In this document: in pieces, positions 23,276 through 31,532 of the stretch
How the letters are laid out: the number at the start of each line of letters is the position of its first letter
Numbering within the stretch: position 1 is the first letter of the stretch
DNA from: an uncultured Lachnospiraceae bacterium
GTDB lineage: Bacteria > Bacillota > Clostridia > Lachnospirales > Lachnospiraceae
Direction: 5' to 3'
Assembly (NCBI GenBank): GCA_949743325.1
Contig: CATJTQ010000056.1
Coordinates: 1-35,376, forward strand
DNA: 35,376 nucleotides
The notes under the pieces: model-generated
Told to the model about the DNA's origin: nothing
Seen by the model: the letters and a program-made list of their open reading frames with translations, nothing else
Database searches by the model: none
Position numbers and translations under genes: made by a program

Positions 23276-24692
23276 AAAGGATTCTTCTATAAGAAGTCAT
23301 GAAATGTTAATTTTGACATATGTATTTACTGCATTATTTCTTGGTCTTATTGGATATCTTTTATATTATCAGATAGCTGTAAGTGAAGATGTAATCAATA
23401 GTCCATATAATCGCAAAAGGCAGGAGATACTTGCCGAGAGAGTTGTAAGAGGAACAATAAAGAGTGCGGACGGGAAAATACTTGCTCAGACGCTTGTTGA
23501 TGATAATGGCAATGAGCGGCGTGACTATCCATATGGTAAAATGTTCTCTCATGTCGTCGGATATAATAAAAACGGCGGCTCAGGGCTTGAGGCATATAAT
23601 AATGTCAGACTTTTAAGATCTAATATTTTCTTTGGATCTAAGTTTTTAAATGATTTAAATGAGGAGAAAAGTCCTGGAGATACTATTGTATCTACTCTCG
23701 ATTACAATTTGCAGAAAACAGCATATGAAGCGATGGGAAGTCATGACGGCGCAGTTATTGTTATGGAAACTAAGACTGGCAAAATTCTTGCAATGGTTTC
23801 CAAGCCTGATTTTAATCCTGAAAATATAGAGGATATGTGGTCACAGCTTATATCAAAAGATTCTACAGAGACAGTCCTTTTAAACCGTGCGACTCAGGGG
23901 TTGTATCCTCCCGGTTCGACATTTAAAATAATAACACTTTTGGAGTATATGCGTGAGAATAAAGATTATAAATCATATAATTATAATTGTGTCGGAAAAT
24001 ATAGAAAAGGCGAGGATGTAATTAATTGTTTTCATTCAACTGTTCATGGCGATGAAGATTTAAAGGAATCATTTGCCCATTCATGCAATGCCTCATTTGT
24101 AAATATTGGTATGGAACTTAACAGAAATAAATTAAAGTCTCTTTGCAATGATTTTTTGATAAATTATGATATTTCAATCGGTGTGGCCTCAAAAGCGAGC
24201 AAATACACTGCCGATGACAAAACTTCTGATTATAAGATGATGCAGACGGTAATCGGTCAGGGAGATACTGTTGTTACTCCGCTTCAGATGGCAATGATTA
24301 CAGATGCAATAGCAAATAAGGGAAAGATGATGCAGCCTTATCTTGTTGATCATATCGAAAGTGCAGGAGGAAATGTAATACAGACTTTTCACTCTAAAGT
24401 TATAGCAGAACCTATTACAGAAAATGAGAGCAGAGAGATGACAGATTTTATGGAATCTGTTGTTGATTCAGGAACAGGAACAAAATTAAATACAGATACC
24501 TATAATGTTGCTGGGAAAACAGGGTCTGCTGAGTTTGGAAATGAAAAGGGACGAAGCCATGCATGGTTTACAGGTTTTACAACTTCGGAAAATTCAATTG
24601 TAGTATGTGTAATACTCGAGGATGCAGGAAGCGGAGGTGTTTCTGCCGCCCCAGTTGCAAAAAAAATATTTGATTCATATTATTTGGACTAA
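23259..24692 (+). CDS. Class B penicillin-binding protein (transpeptidase)
   Basis: A 477-aa protein with a cytosolic basic N-terminus, one membrane span (about 16-40), a short pedestal, and a transpeptidase domain. Active-site motifs are intact: S220-x-x-K223 (PPGSTFK), S275-C-N277 and K420-T-G422 (GKTGSAEFG). There is no PASTA domain, and the pedestal is short compared with PBP2 or SpoVD, resembling PbpA-type proteins. It crosslinks peptidoglycan, most likely with the SEDS protein whose gene it overlaps by 17 bp. Its ribosome binding site GGAGAGG lies inside the acidic tail codons of that gene, implying coupled, roughly stoichiometric synthesis. The gene ends just before a new promoter. Confidence 0.93.
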   Translation: MAGRNKKDSSIRSHEMLILTYVFTALFLGLIGYLLYYQIAVSEDVINSPYNRKRQEILAERVVRGTIKSADGKILAQTLVDDNGNERRDYPYGKMFSHVVGYNKNGGSGLEAYNNVRLLRSNIFFGSKFLNDLNEEKSPGDTIVSTLDYNLQKTAYEAMGSHDGAVIVMETKTGKILAMVSKPDFNPENIEDMWSQLISKDSTETVLLNRATQGLYPPGSTFKIITLLEYMRENKDYKSYNYNCVGKYRKGEDVINCFHSTVHGDEDLKESFAHSCNASFVNIGMELNRNKLKSLCNDFLINYDISIGVASKASKYTADDKTSDYKMMQTVIGQGDTVVTPLQMAMITDAIANKGKMMQPYLVDHIESAGGNVIQTFHSKVIAEPITENESREMTDFMESVVDSGTGTKLNTDTYNVAGKTGSAEFGNEKGRSHAWFTGFTTSENSIVVCVILEDAGSGGVSAAPVAKKIFDSYYLD

Positions 24693-24697
24693 ATATC

Positions 24698-24726
24698 TTG
24701 CATGATTGAAAAAAATAGAGTATAAT
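24698..24726 (+). promoter_or_regulatory. Consensus-like promoter of the Nudix gene
   Basis: TTGCAT (24698-24703), 17 bp, then a perfect TATAAT (24721-24726), beginning five bases after the PBP stop. Predicted leader of about 85 nt. Confidence 0.8.
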
Positions 24727-24818
24727 CTCATTAGTCATTTTTTTCGGATTTGATTTTCTGCATTAATGTGGAGGATTTATCTTCGAAATGACACACCAAA
24801 TAAGCCGGAGGGATTGCA

Positions 24819-25271
24819 ATGATAGAGGCAACAAGTTGTGGCGGTGTGGTTATATTTCGCGGAAAAATATTATTGCTTTATAAAAATTATAGGAACAAAT
24901 ATGAAGGTTGGGTTTTGCCAAAAGGGACGGTTGAACCCGGAGAGGAATATAAGGATACTGCAACGAGAGAGGTGTTGGAGGAGACGGGTGTAAGTGCATC
25001 TATTATAAAATATGTTGGCAAAAGCCAATATACTTTTAATATTCCTGACGACACAGTTACAAAAGATGTACATTGGTATTTAATGATGTCAGACAATTAT
25101 TATAGTAAGCCGCAGAGAGAAGAGTTTTTTGTTGATTCAGGATATTACAAATTTCATGAGGCTTACCATCTTTTGAAATTCTCGAATGAAAAGCAAATTT
25201 TAGACAAGGCTTACAATGAATATTTAGATTTGAAAAAGAGTAATCTTTGGGGAAACCGTAAATATTTTTAA
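24819..25271 (+). CDS. Nudix hydrolase
   Basis: A 150-aa single-domain Nudix protein. The Nudix box matches Gx5Ex7REUxEExGU exactly at residues 36-58: G36, E42, R50, E51, E54, E55, G57, V58. The N-terminus CGGVVIFRGKILLLYKN and WVLPKGTVEPGEE resemble the MutT/Ap4A-hydrolase subgroup. It is expected to hydrolyse a nucleoside diphosphate linked to another group; the substrate cannot be told from sequence. The RBS is CGGAGGG, seven bases before the ATG. It is a monocistronic unit with its own promoter and a terminator directly after the stop. Confidence 0.9.
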   Translation: MIEATSCGGVVIFRGKILLLYKNYRNKYEGWVLPKGTVEPGEEYKDTATREVLEETGVSASIIKYVGKSQYTFNIPDDTVTKDVHWYLMMSDNYYSKPQREEFFVDSGYYKFHEAYHLLKFSNEKQILDKAYNEYLDLKKSNLWGNRKYF

Positions 25272-25302
25272 AACTTCGAGGACATTATCCTTGGGGTTTT
25301 TT
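25272..25302 (+). terminator. Rho-independent terminator after the Nudix gene
   Basis: An 11-bp stem, AACTTCGAGGA (25272-25282) with TCCTTGGGGTT (25288-25298), with three G-U pairs, closes a five-base loop. A T6 run at 25297-25302 follows. It lies immediately after the stop codon. Confidence 0.75.
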
Positions 25303-25337
25303 CTCTATATGGAGAATATATTTTATAAGGTGGAAAT

Positions 25338-26747
25338 ATGGCAAAAAAACGTGTAATTACAAAAAAAAAGGTTTTAAAATACCGTATAAAAAGGTTTATG
25401 GACCCAGGAGTAATCATTTTTCTTATTCTTGCTCTTTACTTATGCGGATGTATGATGTTATATTTGCTTAAGCCTCATATAACTACTTATGAGGTAAATG
25501 AGGGAAGTATGGCTGCAGATTATTCTTATACAGGAATTGCAGTTAGAAAAGAGCAGGTAGTAAATACAGAAAGAGCAGGATATATAACATACTATGCAAG
25601 AGCATTGGAGAAAACGGGAGCACAGACAAAGGTTTATTCTATTGATGAGACAGGTCAGATAAATACGCTTTTATCAGATGATTCTATCGCATCTACAGCG
25701 CTTACTGAAGAACAATTAAAGCAGATTAATAATAATGTAAATTCTTTTTACAATGATTTTTCCAATATGAACTATGGCGAGGCCTATTCATTTAAGCAAC
25801 TAATTGAAAATACAACAATTCAGCTTATTGAACAGACAATAATCGAAAATGCAGTTACTTTAGGAGAGGACGTGTCTTTTCATGTATGCAATAGTACAGT
25901 TGATGGGATTATCAGTTATGTAATTGATGGTTATGAAGACTTAAAAGCTGAAGATGTAAATACAGAAATGTTAGCTGATAATAGAGATTATAAACCTAAG
26001 GATTTAAGAGAACAGGATATTGTAAATACAGGAGATAAAGTATATAAAGTTATTACAGATGATGAGTGGACACTAGTTATAAAAACTGATAATGATATTG
26101 CAAAAAAACTGTTAGAAAAAGAGTACGTGGAGATAGAATTTAAGAAAGATAAGACAAAAGCGAACGGTAAGGTTGATACATGGAAGAGCGGAGATGATAC
26201 ATTTGTTTCATTTTCATTTACTAATTCAATGATTAGGTTTGCAGATGACAGATATATTGATATTTCTTTTGAACTGGATAATATATCTGGTCTTAAAGTA
26301 CCTAAGAGTTCTATTGCTGAACAGGAATTGTATGTGATTGATAAATCTTTTGTGACAACAGGTGCAGCGGGAGAAGTAAATACTGTATATTATGAGACAT
26401 ATGATGAAGATGGAGAGTTAGAGGGACAATCCGTACAGATTGATATAGCGTACGAGACAGATGAAGCAGTTTACATAAATATAGATGAGGAGAGTATATT
26501 GACTGCCGGTGCGACGCTGCGTGCAGGAGGAAGTTCTGAAGAAAGAATGACTATCGGAAAGACAGATAAACTTAAAGGTGTATATGAGTATAATAAGGGC
26601 TATGCAGTATTTTGTCCTATAAATATTTTATATGAGGGAGAAGAATATTGTATAATATCATCACAGTCTAAGTATGGCTTGTCAAAATATGATTATATTG
26701 TATTAAACAGTGATTCAATTGACGGAGCTGTTCCGATATATCGTTAA
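25338..26747 (+). CDS. HlyD-like membrane protein of the yggS-sepF division cluster
   Basis: A 469-aa protein with a very basic N-terminus (KKRVITKKKVLKYRIKR), one membrane span at about residues 25-46 and a large extracytoplasmic part. That part starts with TYEVNEGSMAADYSYTGIAVRKEQVV, like the first half of a biotinyl-lipoyl/barrel-sandwich domain of HlyD adaptors (quoted across two strands). A helical region follows (about 105-170), then further beta domains. No outer membrane or ABC/MFS partner is encoded nearby, so a role as an efflux adaptor is doubtful. The neighbours yggS and sepF suggest a division or envelope role, by inference. The RBS is AAGGTGG; it follows the Nudix terminator, and I see only poor candidate promoter boxes. 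Confidence 0.75.
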   Translation: MAKKRVITKKKVLKYRIKRFMDPGVIIFLILALYLCGCMMLYLLKPHITTYEVNEGSMAADYSYTGIAVRKEQVVNTERAGYITYYARALEKTGAQTKVYSIDETGQINTLLSDDSIASTALTEEQLKQINNNVNSFYNDFSNMNYGEAYSFKQLIENTTIQLIEQTIIENAVTLGEDVSFHVCNSTVDGIISYVIDGYEDLKAEDVNTEMLADNRDYKPKDLREQDIVNTGDKVYKVITDDEWTLVIKTDNDIAKKLLEKEYVEIEFKKDKTKANGKVDTWKSGDDTFVSFSFTNSMIRFADDRYIDISFELDNISGLKVPKSSIAEQELYVIDKSFVTTGAAGEVNTVYYETYDEDGELEGQSVQIDIAYETDEAVYINIDEESILTAGATLRAGGSSEERMTIGKTDKLKGVYEYNKGYAVFCPINILYEGEEYCIISSQSKYGLSKYDYIVLNSDSIDGAVPIYR

Positions 26748-26800
26748 TATCTCTATAAATAAAAGTAATTTAATAAAGATGGAAGTTTTTAGGAGGAATT

Positions 26801-27496
26801 ATGGTTCAGGAAAATTTAAAAGTTGTCAGAGATAAAATAGAAGCGGCGTGTTCACGGTCTGGCAGGGATTATAGTGATGTAACTCTTATCTCAGTAAGCA
26901 AGACCAAACCTGTAGAGTTGATTATGGAAGCATATAATGCTGGAGAAAGAGAATTTGGTGAGAACAAAGTTCAGGAGATTATGGAAAAATATGATAAGCT
27001 CCCTTCAGATATAAACTGGCATCTAATTGGACATTTACAGAGAAATAAGGTTAAATACATAATAGATAAAGTTAATATGATACACTCTGTCGATTCATTG
27101 CGGCTTGCAGAAGAGATAAGTAAAGAGGCTGTAAAGCATGGTGTACATATGGATATTTTACTTGAAGTAAATGTGTCGGAGGAGGAAAGCAAGTTCGGTT
27201 TCAGGTGCATTGAATTGTATGATGCAGTGAAAGAGATTTCAAATTTACCTAATGTAACAATAAAAGGACTTATGACTATTGCTCCTTTTGTTACTAATCC
27301 AGAGGAAAACAGAGAATTTTTTTGTGATTTAAGGAAATTATCAGTTGACATTGCAGAGAAAAACATTGATAATGTATATATGTGTGAGCTTTCAATGGGG
27401 ATGACAGGAGATTACGAGGTGGCTATTGAGGAAGGCGCTACTTTTGTTAGAGTCGGAACAGGAATCTTTGGAGAAAGAAATTATAAAGGAGAATAA
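26801..27496 (+). CDS. yggS: YggS family pyridoxal phosphate homeostasis protein (YlmE)
   Basis: A 231-aa PLP-binding single-barrel protein. LISVSKTKPVE places the PLP lysine at K34. Other family marks are FGENKVQE, WHLIGHLQRNKVKYI, HSVDSLRLAEEI, EVNVSEEESKFGF, GLMTIAPF, LSMGMTGDYEVAIEEGATFVRVG (shown in parts) and GTGIFGER. It has no known catalytic activity and buffers PLP supply; its loss disturbs amino-acid and vitamin B6 pools. It is the standard neighbour upstream of sepF in Firmicutes, where the gene is called ylmE. The RBS AGGAGGAATT lies a few bases before the ATG. Only two bases separate it from sepF. Confidence 0.95.
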   Translation: MVQENLKVVRDKIEAACSRSGRDYSDVTLISVSKTKPVELIMEAYNAGEREFGENKVQEIMEKYDKLPSDINWHLIGHLQRNKVKYIIDKVNMIHSVDSLRLAEEISKEAVKHGVHMDILLEVNVSEEESKFGFRCIELYDAVKEISNLPNVTIKGLMTIAPFVTNPEENREFFCDLRKLSVDIAEKNIDNVYMCELSMGMTGDYEVAIEEGATFVRVGTGIFGERNYKGE

Positions 27497-27498
27497 TT

Positions 27499-28023
27499 AT
27501 GGGAATTCGTGAAGGTTTATTTAATTTTTTCAATGTGGGTATGGAAGATGATGATTATATCGACGATGAATACGATGATTACGACGAATATGATGAACCT
27601 AAAAAACCTATTTCTAAGAGAAAAAGCACTGAAGATGATGACGAATATTACCAGAAAGAGCCTGTATCTAGAAAAAACAGCAATAGATCATCAGGCAAAA
27701 TTATGTCTATGCGTCAGACAAGGAAGGGAAGTGCTAATATGGAATTAACAGTAATTAAACCGGTTTCTTTTGAAGAGGATGGAAGAAAAATTACAGATAC
27801 ATTAAAAGATGGGTGTACAGTAGTTCTTAATTTGGAAGGAATTGATATAGATTTAGCACAGCGAATTATTGATTTTGCATCAGGGTCATGTTATGCGATT
27901 GACGGTAATTTTCGTGCGATTTCAAAAAGTATTATTTTAATTACACCTCCGGCAGTGGAAATTACAGGAGATTTCATGGAACAGGTAAATGGCTCAATCA
28001 ATATAACAAATTTTGATTTTTAA
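27499..28023 (+). CDS. sepF: Cell division protein SepF
   Basis: A 174-aa protein. The N-terminal amphipathic membrane-binding helix is MGIREGLFNFFNVG. A long acidic linker of Asp, Tyr and Glu follows (about 14-45), then a basic Ser/Lys/Arg stretch. The C-terminal SepF domain (about 78-170) contains ELTVIKPVSFEE, the VVLNLEGIDIDLAQRIIDFASG core and FRAISKSIILITPP. SepF tethers FtsZ to the membrane and polymerises into rings at the septum. The RBS AAAGGAG falls at the yggS stop. It precedes ylmH, as in the Bacillus ylmE-sepF-ylmG-ylmH order, but ylmG is absent here. Confidence 0.95.
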   Translation: MGIREGLFNFFNVGMEDDDYIDDEYDDYDEYDEPKKPISKRKSTEDDDEYYQKEPVSRKNSNRSSGKIMSMRQTRKGSANMELTVIKPVSFEEDGRKITDTLKDGCTVVLNLEGIDIDLAQRIIDFASGSCYAIDGNFRAISKSIILITPPAVEITGDFMEQVNGSINITNFDF

Positions 28024-28036
28024 TGGAAATAAAATA

Positions 28037-28792
28037 ATGGATAAAGATGAAATATTAATTAAAAAGCGTTTTATAGATTTGTCAAAGATGTCATATCAGA
28101 AAGGAATATCTTTATTTACTGATTTTTTATCTATGAACGAACTTAGTATATTACATAATACCAAATCCAGTGAGCTTTCGGCTGCATATTGTACTTTTGG
28201 CGGCTATGAATTCGCAGAGCGTCAGATGGCTATGTTTGTCCCTGATGCTCTTTTTTATGATATGCCATATCCGATAACAGTATTGCAAATTATGGCAAAA
28301 TACCCTAAATTTGCACAGGAACTATCTCACAGAGATTATCTTGGCGCTGTGATACATTTAGGTGTTGACAGATGTAAGATTGGAGATATAGTTGTAAGAG
28401 AAAAGGAAGCTTATATATTTTGTCATGAAAAAATGGCACAGTTTTTTTGTGATGAACTTACACAGATAAAACATACTGCGGTTGACACAGTAGTCTGTGA
28501 TGTTCCTAAGGAGATTTCAAAACCAGATTTTGCAGAGTTAACAGGAACGGTCTCTTCACTGCGTGCAGATAGTATTGCGGCTTTAGCATTGCATCGCTCA
28601 AGAAGCAGTATACAAGATTTGTTTAAGATGCAGAAAATATTTGTAAATGGAAAGATTATTGAATCTGGTAGTTATATTATGAAAGAGGAAGATATTCTTA
28701 CGGTTAGAGGTTTTGGCCGCTTTATATTTAAAGAAGTAATAAATATTACTAAAAAGGACAGGCTGCATATATTAATTTTACAATTTAAATAG
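28037..28792 (+). CDS. ylmH: YlmH-like RNA-binding protein with S4 domain
   Basis: A 251-aa protein. An N-terminal YlmH domain (FIDLSKMSYQKGISLFTDFLS) and a middle region with YPKFAQELSHRDYLGAVIHLGVDR (quoted across two elements) lead to GDIVVREKEAYIFC. The C-terminal S4 RNA-binding domain starts at about residue 183 (HRSRSSIQDLFKMQKIFVNG). The homologue is linked to division in Streptococcus and, more recently, to rescue of stalled ribosomes in Bacillus; family identity is sure, function less so. The frame is open to a TTG at 28013 inside sepF, but the ATG at 28037 gives the usual N-terminus. The ribosome binding site is weak, so coupling with sepF is likely. Confidence 0.9.
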   Translation: MDKDEILIKKRFIDLSKMSYQKGISLFTDFLSMNELSILHNTKSSELSAAYCTFGGYEFAERQMAMFVPDALFYDMPYPITVLQIMAKYPKFAQELSHRDYLGAVIHLGVDRCKIGDIVVREKEAYIFCHEKMAQFFCDELTQIKHTAVDTVVCDVPKEISKPDFAELTGTVSSLRADSIAALALHRSRSSIQDLFKMQKIFVNGKIIESGSYIMKEEDILTVRGFGRFIFKEVINITKKDRLHILILQFK

Positions 28793-28806
28793 TATATTTA
28801 TATAAA

Positions 28807-28836
28807 TAGACGTATTACCATTTTGATAAATATAAA
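28807..28836 (+). promoter_or_regulatory. Possible promoter ahead of aroB
   Basis: TAGACG (28807-28812), 18 bp, then TATAAA (28831-28836). A four-of-six match and a five-of-six match. The surrounding DNA is so AT-rich that chance matches are common. Confidence 0.3.
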
Positions 28837-28857
28837 TTAGAGAAGGAGAAATTTTTT

Positions 28858-29961
28858 ATGTCAAAAAAAATCACTGTTCACAATTCAGATAATAAACCTA
28901 TTTATAATATATTAATTGAGCAAGACTACAGTTTGCTTAATGATGCTGTCAAAGAGCTGGGGTATGATAATAGGCGTTTTTGTATTGTTACTGACAGTGG
29001 TGTCGGACCACATTATACTGAAAAAATTAGTGAAATATTGAAACCTCTGGCATCAAAAGTATGTATATTTACATTTGAAGCTGGGGAAGAAAGCAAAAAT
29101 CTTGATGTTGTAAGAAAGCTATATACATTTCTTATTGAAGAGAAATTTGATAGGAATGATGTTCTTTTTGCATTAGGCGGAGGTGTTGTTGGAGATTTAA
29201 CAGGATTTACAGCAGCAACATATCTTAGAGGCATAGATTTTATACAGCTTCCAACTTCATTGCTGGCAATGGTTGACAGCAGTGTCGGAGGTAAGACGGG
29301 AGTTGATTTTGATGCGTACAAAAATATGGTAGGCGCATTTTATCAGCCTAAACTTGTGTATATTAATATGAAAGTATTGGATTCTCTTGATTTAAGACAG
29401 TATTATGCTGGGCTTGCAGAAGTTTTAAAATATGGACTTATACGTGATGAGCAATTTTATGTGTGGCTTTTAGAAAATTTGGCAGAAATATATACACACG
29501 ATTCTAAAGTGCTTGAAAAGATGGTTGAACATAGTTGCCAGATGAAGAGAGAAATAGTAGAAAAAGATGTAAGTGAAAAGGGCGAGCGTGCACTTCTTAA
29601 TTTCGGACATACAATAGGACATGCTATTGAGAAATTAAAGAATTTTGAGTTGTTACATGGAGAATGTGTAGCTCTTGGAATGATTGCAGCAGCACATATT
29701 TCATGGAAAAGAGAACTTTTAACTACAGAAGAGTTTTTTGAACTTAGAGATATGCTTGTTGGTTTTAGACTTCCTGCTTCAATTGAAAATCTTGAAATTT
29801 CAGATATTGTTAATACAACAAAATCTGATAAAAAGATGGACGCAGGCAAAATAAAATTTATATTGCTAAAAAAAATAGGAGAAGCTTATATTGACACAAC
29901 TGTTACAGATGAGGAGATAAAAGCTGCCGCAGAATTTCTGATGGTTGATTTTAACGAGTAA
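28858..29961 (+). CDS. aroB: 3-dehydroquinate synthase
   Basis: A 367-aa enzyme of normal AroB length, catalysing the second step of the shikimate pathway (DAHP to 3-dehydroquinate; NAD- and metal-dependent). Motifs: the FALGGGVVGDLTGFTAATYLRG region (NAD-binding; quoted in part), QLPTSLLAMVDSSVGGKTGVD (in part), GLAEVLKYGLIRD with the metal ligand Glu, GHTIGHAIEK and LHGECVALGM with the ligand histidines. The RBS AAGGAG is ten bases before the ATG. It occupies the place where divIVA often sits between ylmH and lspA; no other shikimate gene is in the window. Confidence 0.96.
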   Translation: MSKKITVHNSDNKPIYNILIEQDYSLLNDAVKELGYDNRRFCIVTDSGVGPHYTEKISEILKPLASKVCIFTFEAGEESKNLDVVRKLYTFLIEEKFDRNDVLFALGGGVVGDLTGFTAATYLRGIDFIQLPTSLLAMVDSSVGGKTGVDFDAYKNMVGAFYQPKLVYINMKVLDSLDLRQYYAGLAEVLKYGLIRDEQFYVWLLENLAEIYTHDSKVLEKMVEHSCQMKREIVEKDVSEKGERALLNFGHTIGHAIEKLKNFELLHGECVALGMIAAAHISWKRELLTTEEFFELRDMLVGFRLPASIENLEISDIVNTTKSDKKMDAGKIKFILLKKIGEAYIDTTVTDEEIKAAAEFLMVDFNE

Positions 29962-30031
29962 TGCTGCTGTTCTACTTGCGGCAAGAGTGTCTTTTTATTA
30001 GAATAGGTAAAAGCAATTTAGGTGAGAATAT

Positions 30032-30550
30032 ATGGATAGAAGGAAAATAAGTACATTAGTTATTGGAATAATATCGTTGCTTCTTTTGACAGCAGCAGAT
30101 CAATTAAGTAAATATATTGCTGTGATAAACTTAAAAAATAGAGCTTCTTTAACATTGATTCCTAATTTTTTTTCATTAACTTATGTTGAGAATCCCGGTT
30201 CGGCTTGGGGGATGTTTCAAAATATGCAGTGGCTTGTCGTTGTATTGTCATTTGTTATAATAGTAGGTGTAATGCTGTATTTTATAAGGTTGCCTGCTGG
30301 TAATAAATATCTGCCATTAAAAGCTGCTCTTATTGTGCTTGCTTCAGGTGCTGCTGGAAATTTAATAGACAGGCTGACAAGGGGCATAGTAGTTGATTTT
30401 TTTGAGTTTAAATTTATATCATTTCCGGTATTTAATGTGGCGGATATTTATGTTACAGTAAGCGTTGCAGTATTGTTTATTTTGCTTGTCTTTGTATACA
30501 AAGAAGATGATTTGTATACTATGAAAAAGGAGAATGATGAGAGAATTTGA
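30032..30550 (+). CDS. lspA: Lipoprotein signal peptidase (signal peptidase II)
   Basis: A 172-aa membrane aspartic protease with four hydrophobic spans. It removes signal peptides from prolipoproteins after Lgt action. Motifs: AADQLSKYIAV at the end of span 1, YVENPGSAWGMF, and the two catalytic aspartates in GNLIDRLTRG and FNVADIYV. The NPGSAW block differs slightly from the usual NTGAAF but keeps the asparagine, glycine and alanine. The RBS AGGTGAG is in front of the ATG. It overlaps the following pseudouridine synthase gene by 14-17 bp, a common lspA-rluD pairing. Confidence 0.95.
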   Translation: MDRRKISTLVIGIISLLLLTAADQLSKYIAVINLKNRASLTLIPNFFSLTYVENPGSAWGMFQNMQWLVVVLSFVIIVGVMLYFIRLPAGNKYLPLKAALIVLASGAAGNLIDRLTRGIVVDFFEFKFISFPVFNVADIYVTVSVAVLFILLVFVYKEDDLYTMKKENDERI

Positions 30551-31472
30551 ATTATATGCAGGAGAAAATTATTCTGGAAAAAGAATTGATTTATTTTTGT
30601 CTGAAGTGAAGGAACTAAATCAAGAGATTGCTGGAATGTCACGCTCTTATATCCAAAAGCTTATTAAAGAAGGAAATGTATTAGTTGATAATCAAAAAAT
30701 TAAAGCTAATTATAAACTTAAATCAGGAACAAAAATTAAAGTTTTTGTCAGTGAGGCTAGAGAACCTGAAATAATTCCTGAAGATATACCCATTGAAATT
30801 TTATATGAAGATAAAGATATTATTATTATAAATAAACCTAAAGGAATGGTTGTGCATCCTGCCGCAGGGCATTACACAGGAACTTTGGTAAACGCTCTTA
30901 TGTATCACTGCCATAATGAATTATCTGGTATTAATGGGGTGTTAAGACCTGGCATCGTTCATAGAATTGATATGGATACTACAGGAGTAATTGTTGCCTG
31001 CAAAAATGATAAATCCCACCAAAGTCTTTCGAAACAGCTTAAAGAACATTCAATTACAAGAAAATATGTAGCTATTGTTCATGGAAGTATCAGTGAAGAT
31101 GAATTCAGTATCTCTGGAAATATTGGAAGACATCCTATTGACAGAAAGAAGATGGCTGTTAATGTGAAAAACGGAAAACCTGCTACGACTCATGTTAAAG
31201 TGTTAGAGAGGTTTAAGAATTATACTTATATTGAATGTCAACTAGAAACTGGACGCACTCATCAGATTAGAGTTCATTTGGCATCTAAAAACTTTCCGCT
31301 GTTAGGTGATTCTGTATATGGCAGAAAAAAAGAGGAGTTTAAGTTACATGGACAGACTTTACATGCACAGGTATTAGGTTTTATTCATCCATCAACGGGG
31401 AAGTATGTAGAGTTTAAGGCAAAGTTGCCAGAATATTTTCAACATTTATTATATGTATTACAAAACAGATAA
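30537..31472 (+). CDS. RluA/RluD family ribosomal large subunit pseudouridine synthase
   Basis: A 311-aa protein with an N-terminal S4 domain (about 1-80) and the RluA-type catalytic domain. The catalytic motif is HRIDMDTTG with D145 as the nucleophile. Other marks are DIIIINKPKGMVVHPAAGHYTGTLVNAL (in parts), GRTHQIRVHLAS and LHAQVLGFIHP. It probably isomerises uridines in 23S rRNA (RluD type, ylyB of Bacillus); exact sites cannot be told. Two ATGs stand in tandem at 30534 and 30537. AAGGAG at 30527-30532 is close to both, and the second is chosen because its spacing of four bases is less tight. It is the last gene before the L21 promoter. Confidence 0.93.
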   Translation: MREFELYAGENYSGKRIDLFLSEVKELNQEIAGMSRSYIQKLIKEGNVLVDNQKIKANYKLKSGTKIKVFVSEAREPEIIPEDIPIEILYEDKDIIIINKPKGMVVHPAAGHYTGTLVNALMYHCHNELSGINGVLRPGIVHRIDMDTTGVIVACKNDKSHQSLSKQLKEHSITRKYVAIVHGSISEDEFSISGNIGRHPIDRKKMAVNVKNGKPATTHVKVLERFKNYTYIECQLETGRTHQIRVHLASKNFPLLGDSVYGRKKEEFKLHGQTLHAQVLGFIHPSTGKYVEFKAKLPEYFQHLLYVLQNR

Positions 31473-31497
31473 ATATGTAAAAAATTTTGCATATTGC

Positions 31498-31526
31498 TTG
31501 ACATTGACTGGTTGTAATGTTAAAAT
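31498..31526 (+). promoter_or_regulatory. Strong promoter of rplU-prp-rpmA
   Basis: A perfect TTGACA (31498-31503), 17 bp, then TAAAAT (31521-31526). Transcription should start near 31533, just before the L21 leader. Confidence 0.88.
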
Positions 31527-31532
31527 AATCAA

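Noticed and set aside
24788-24900. Possible upstream ORF from the ATG at 24788 in the Nudix leader
   Set aside because: GGAGG is 13 bases away, the frame overlaps the Nudix gene out of frame, and the product has no recognisable features.
29968-30003. Possible terminator after aroB (CTTG/CAAG with a T5 run)
   Set aside because: The stem is only four base pairs and the T run is displaced by several bases. Not convincing.
29961-30050. Short 29-codon frame starting at the ATG overlapping the aroB stop
   Set aside because: No ribosome binding site, no recognisable pattern, and it runs into the lspA start region. Probably chance.
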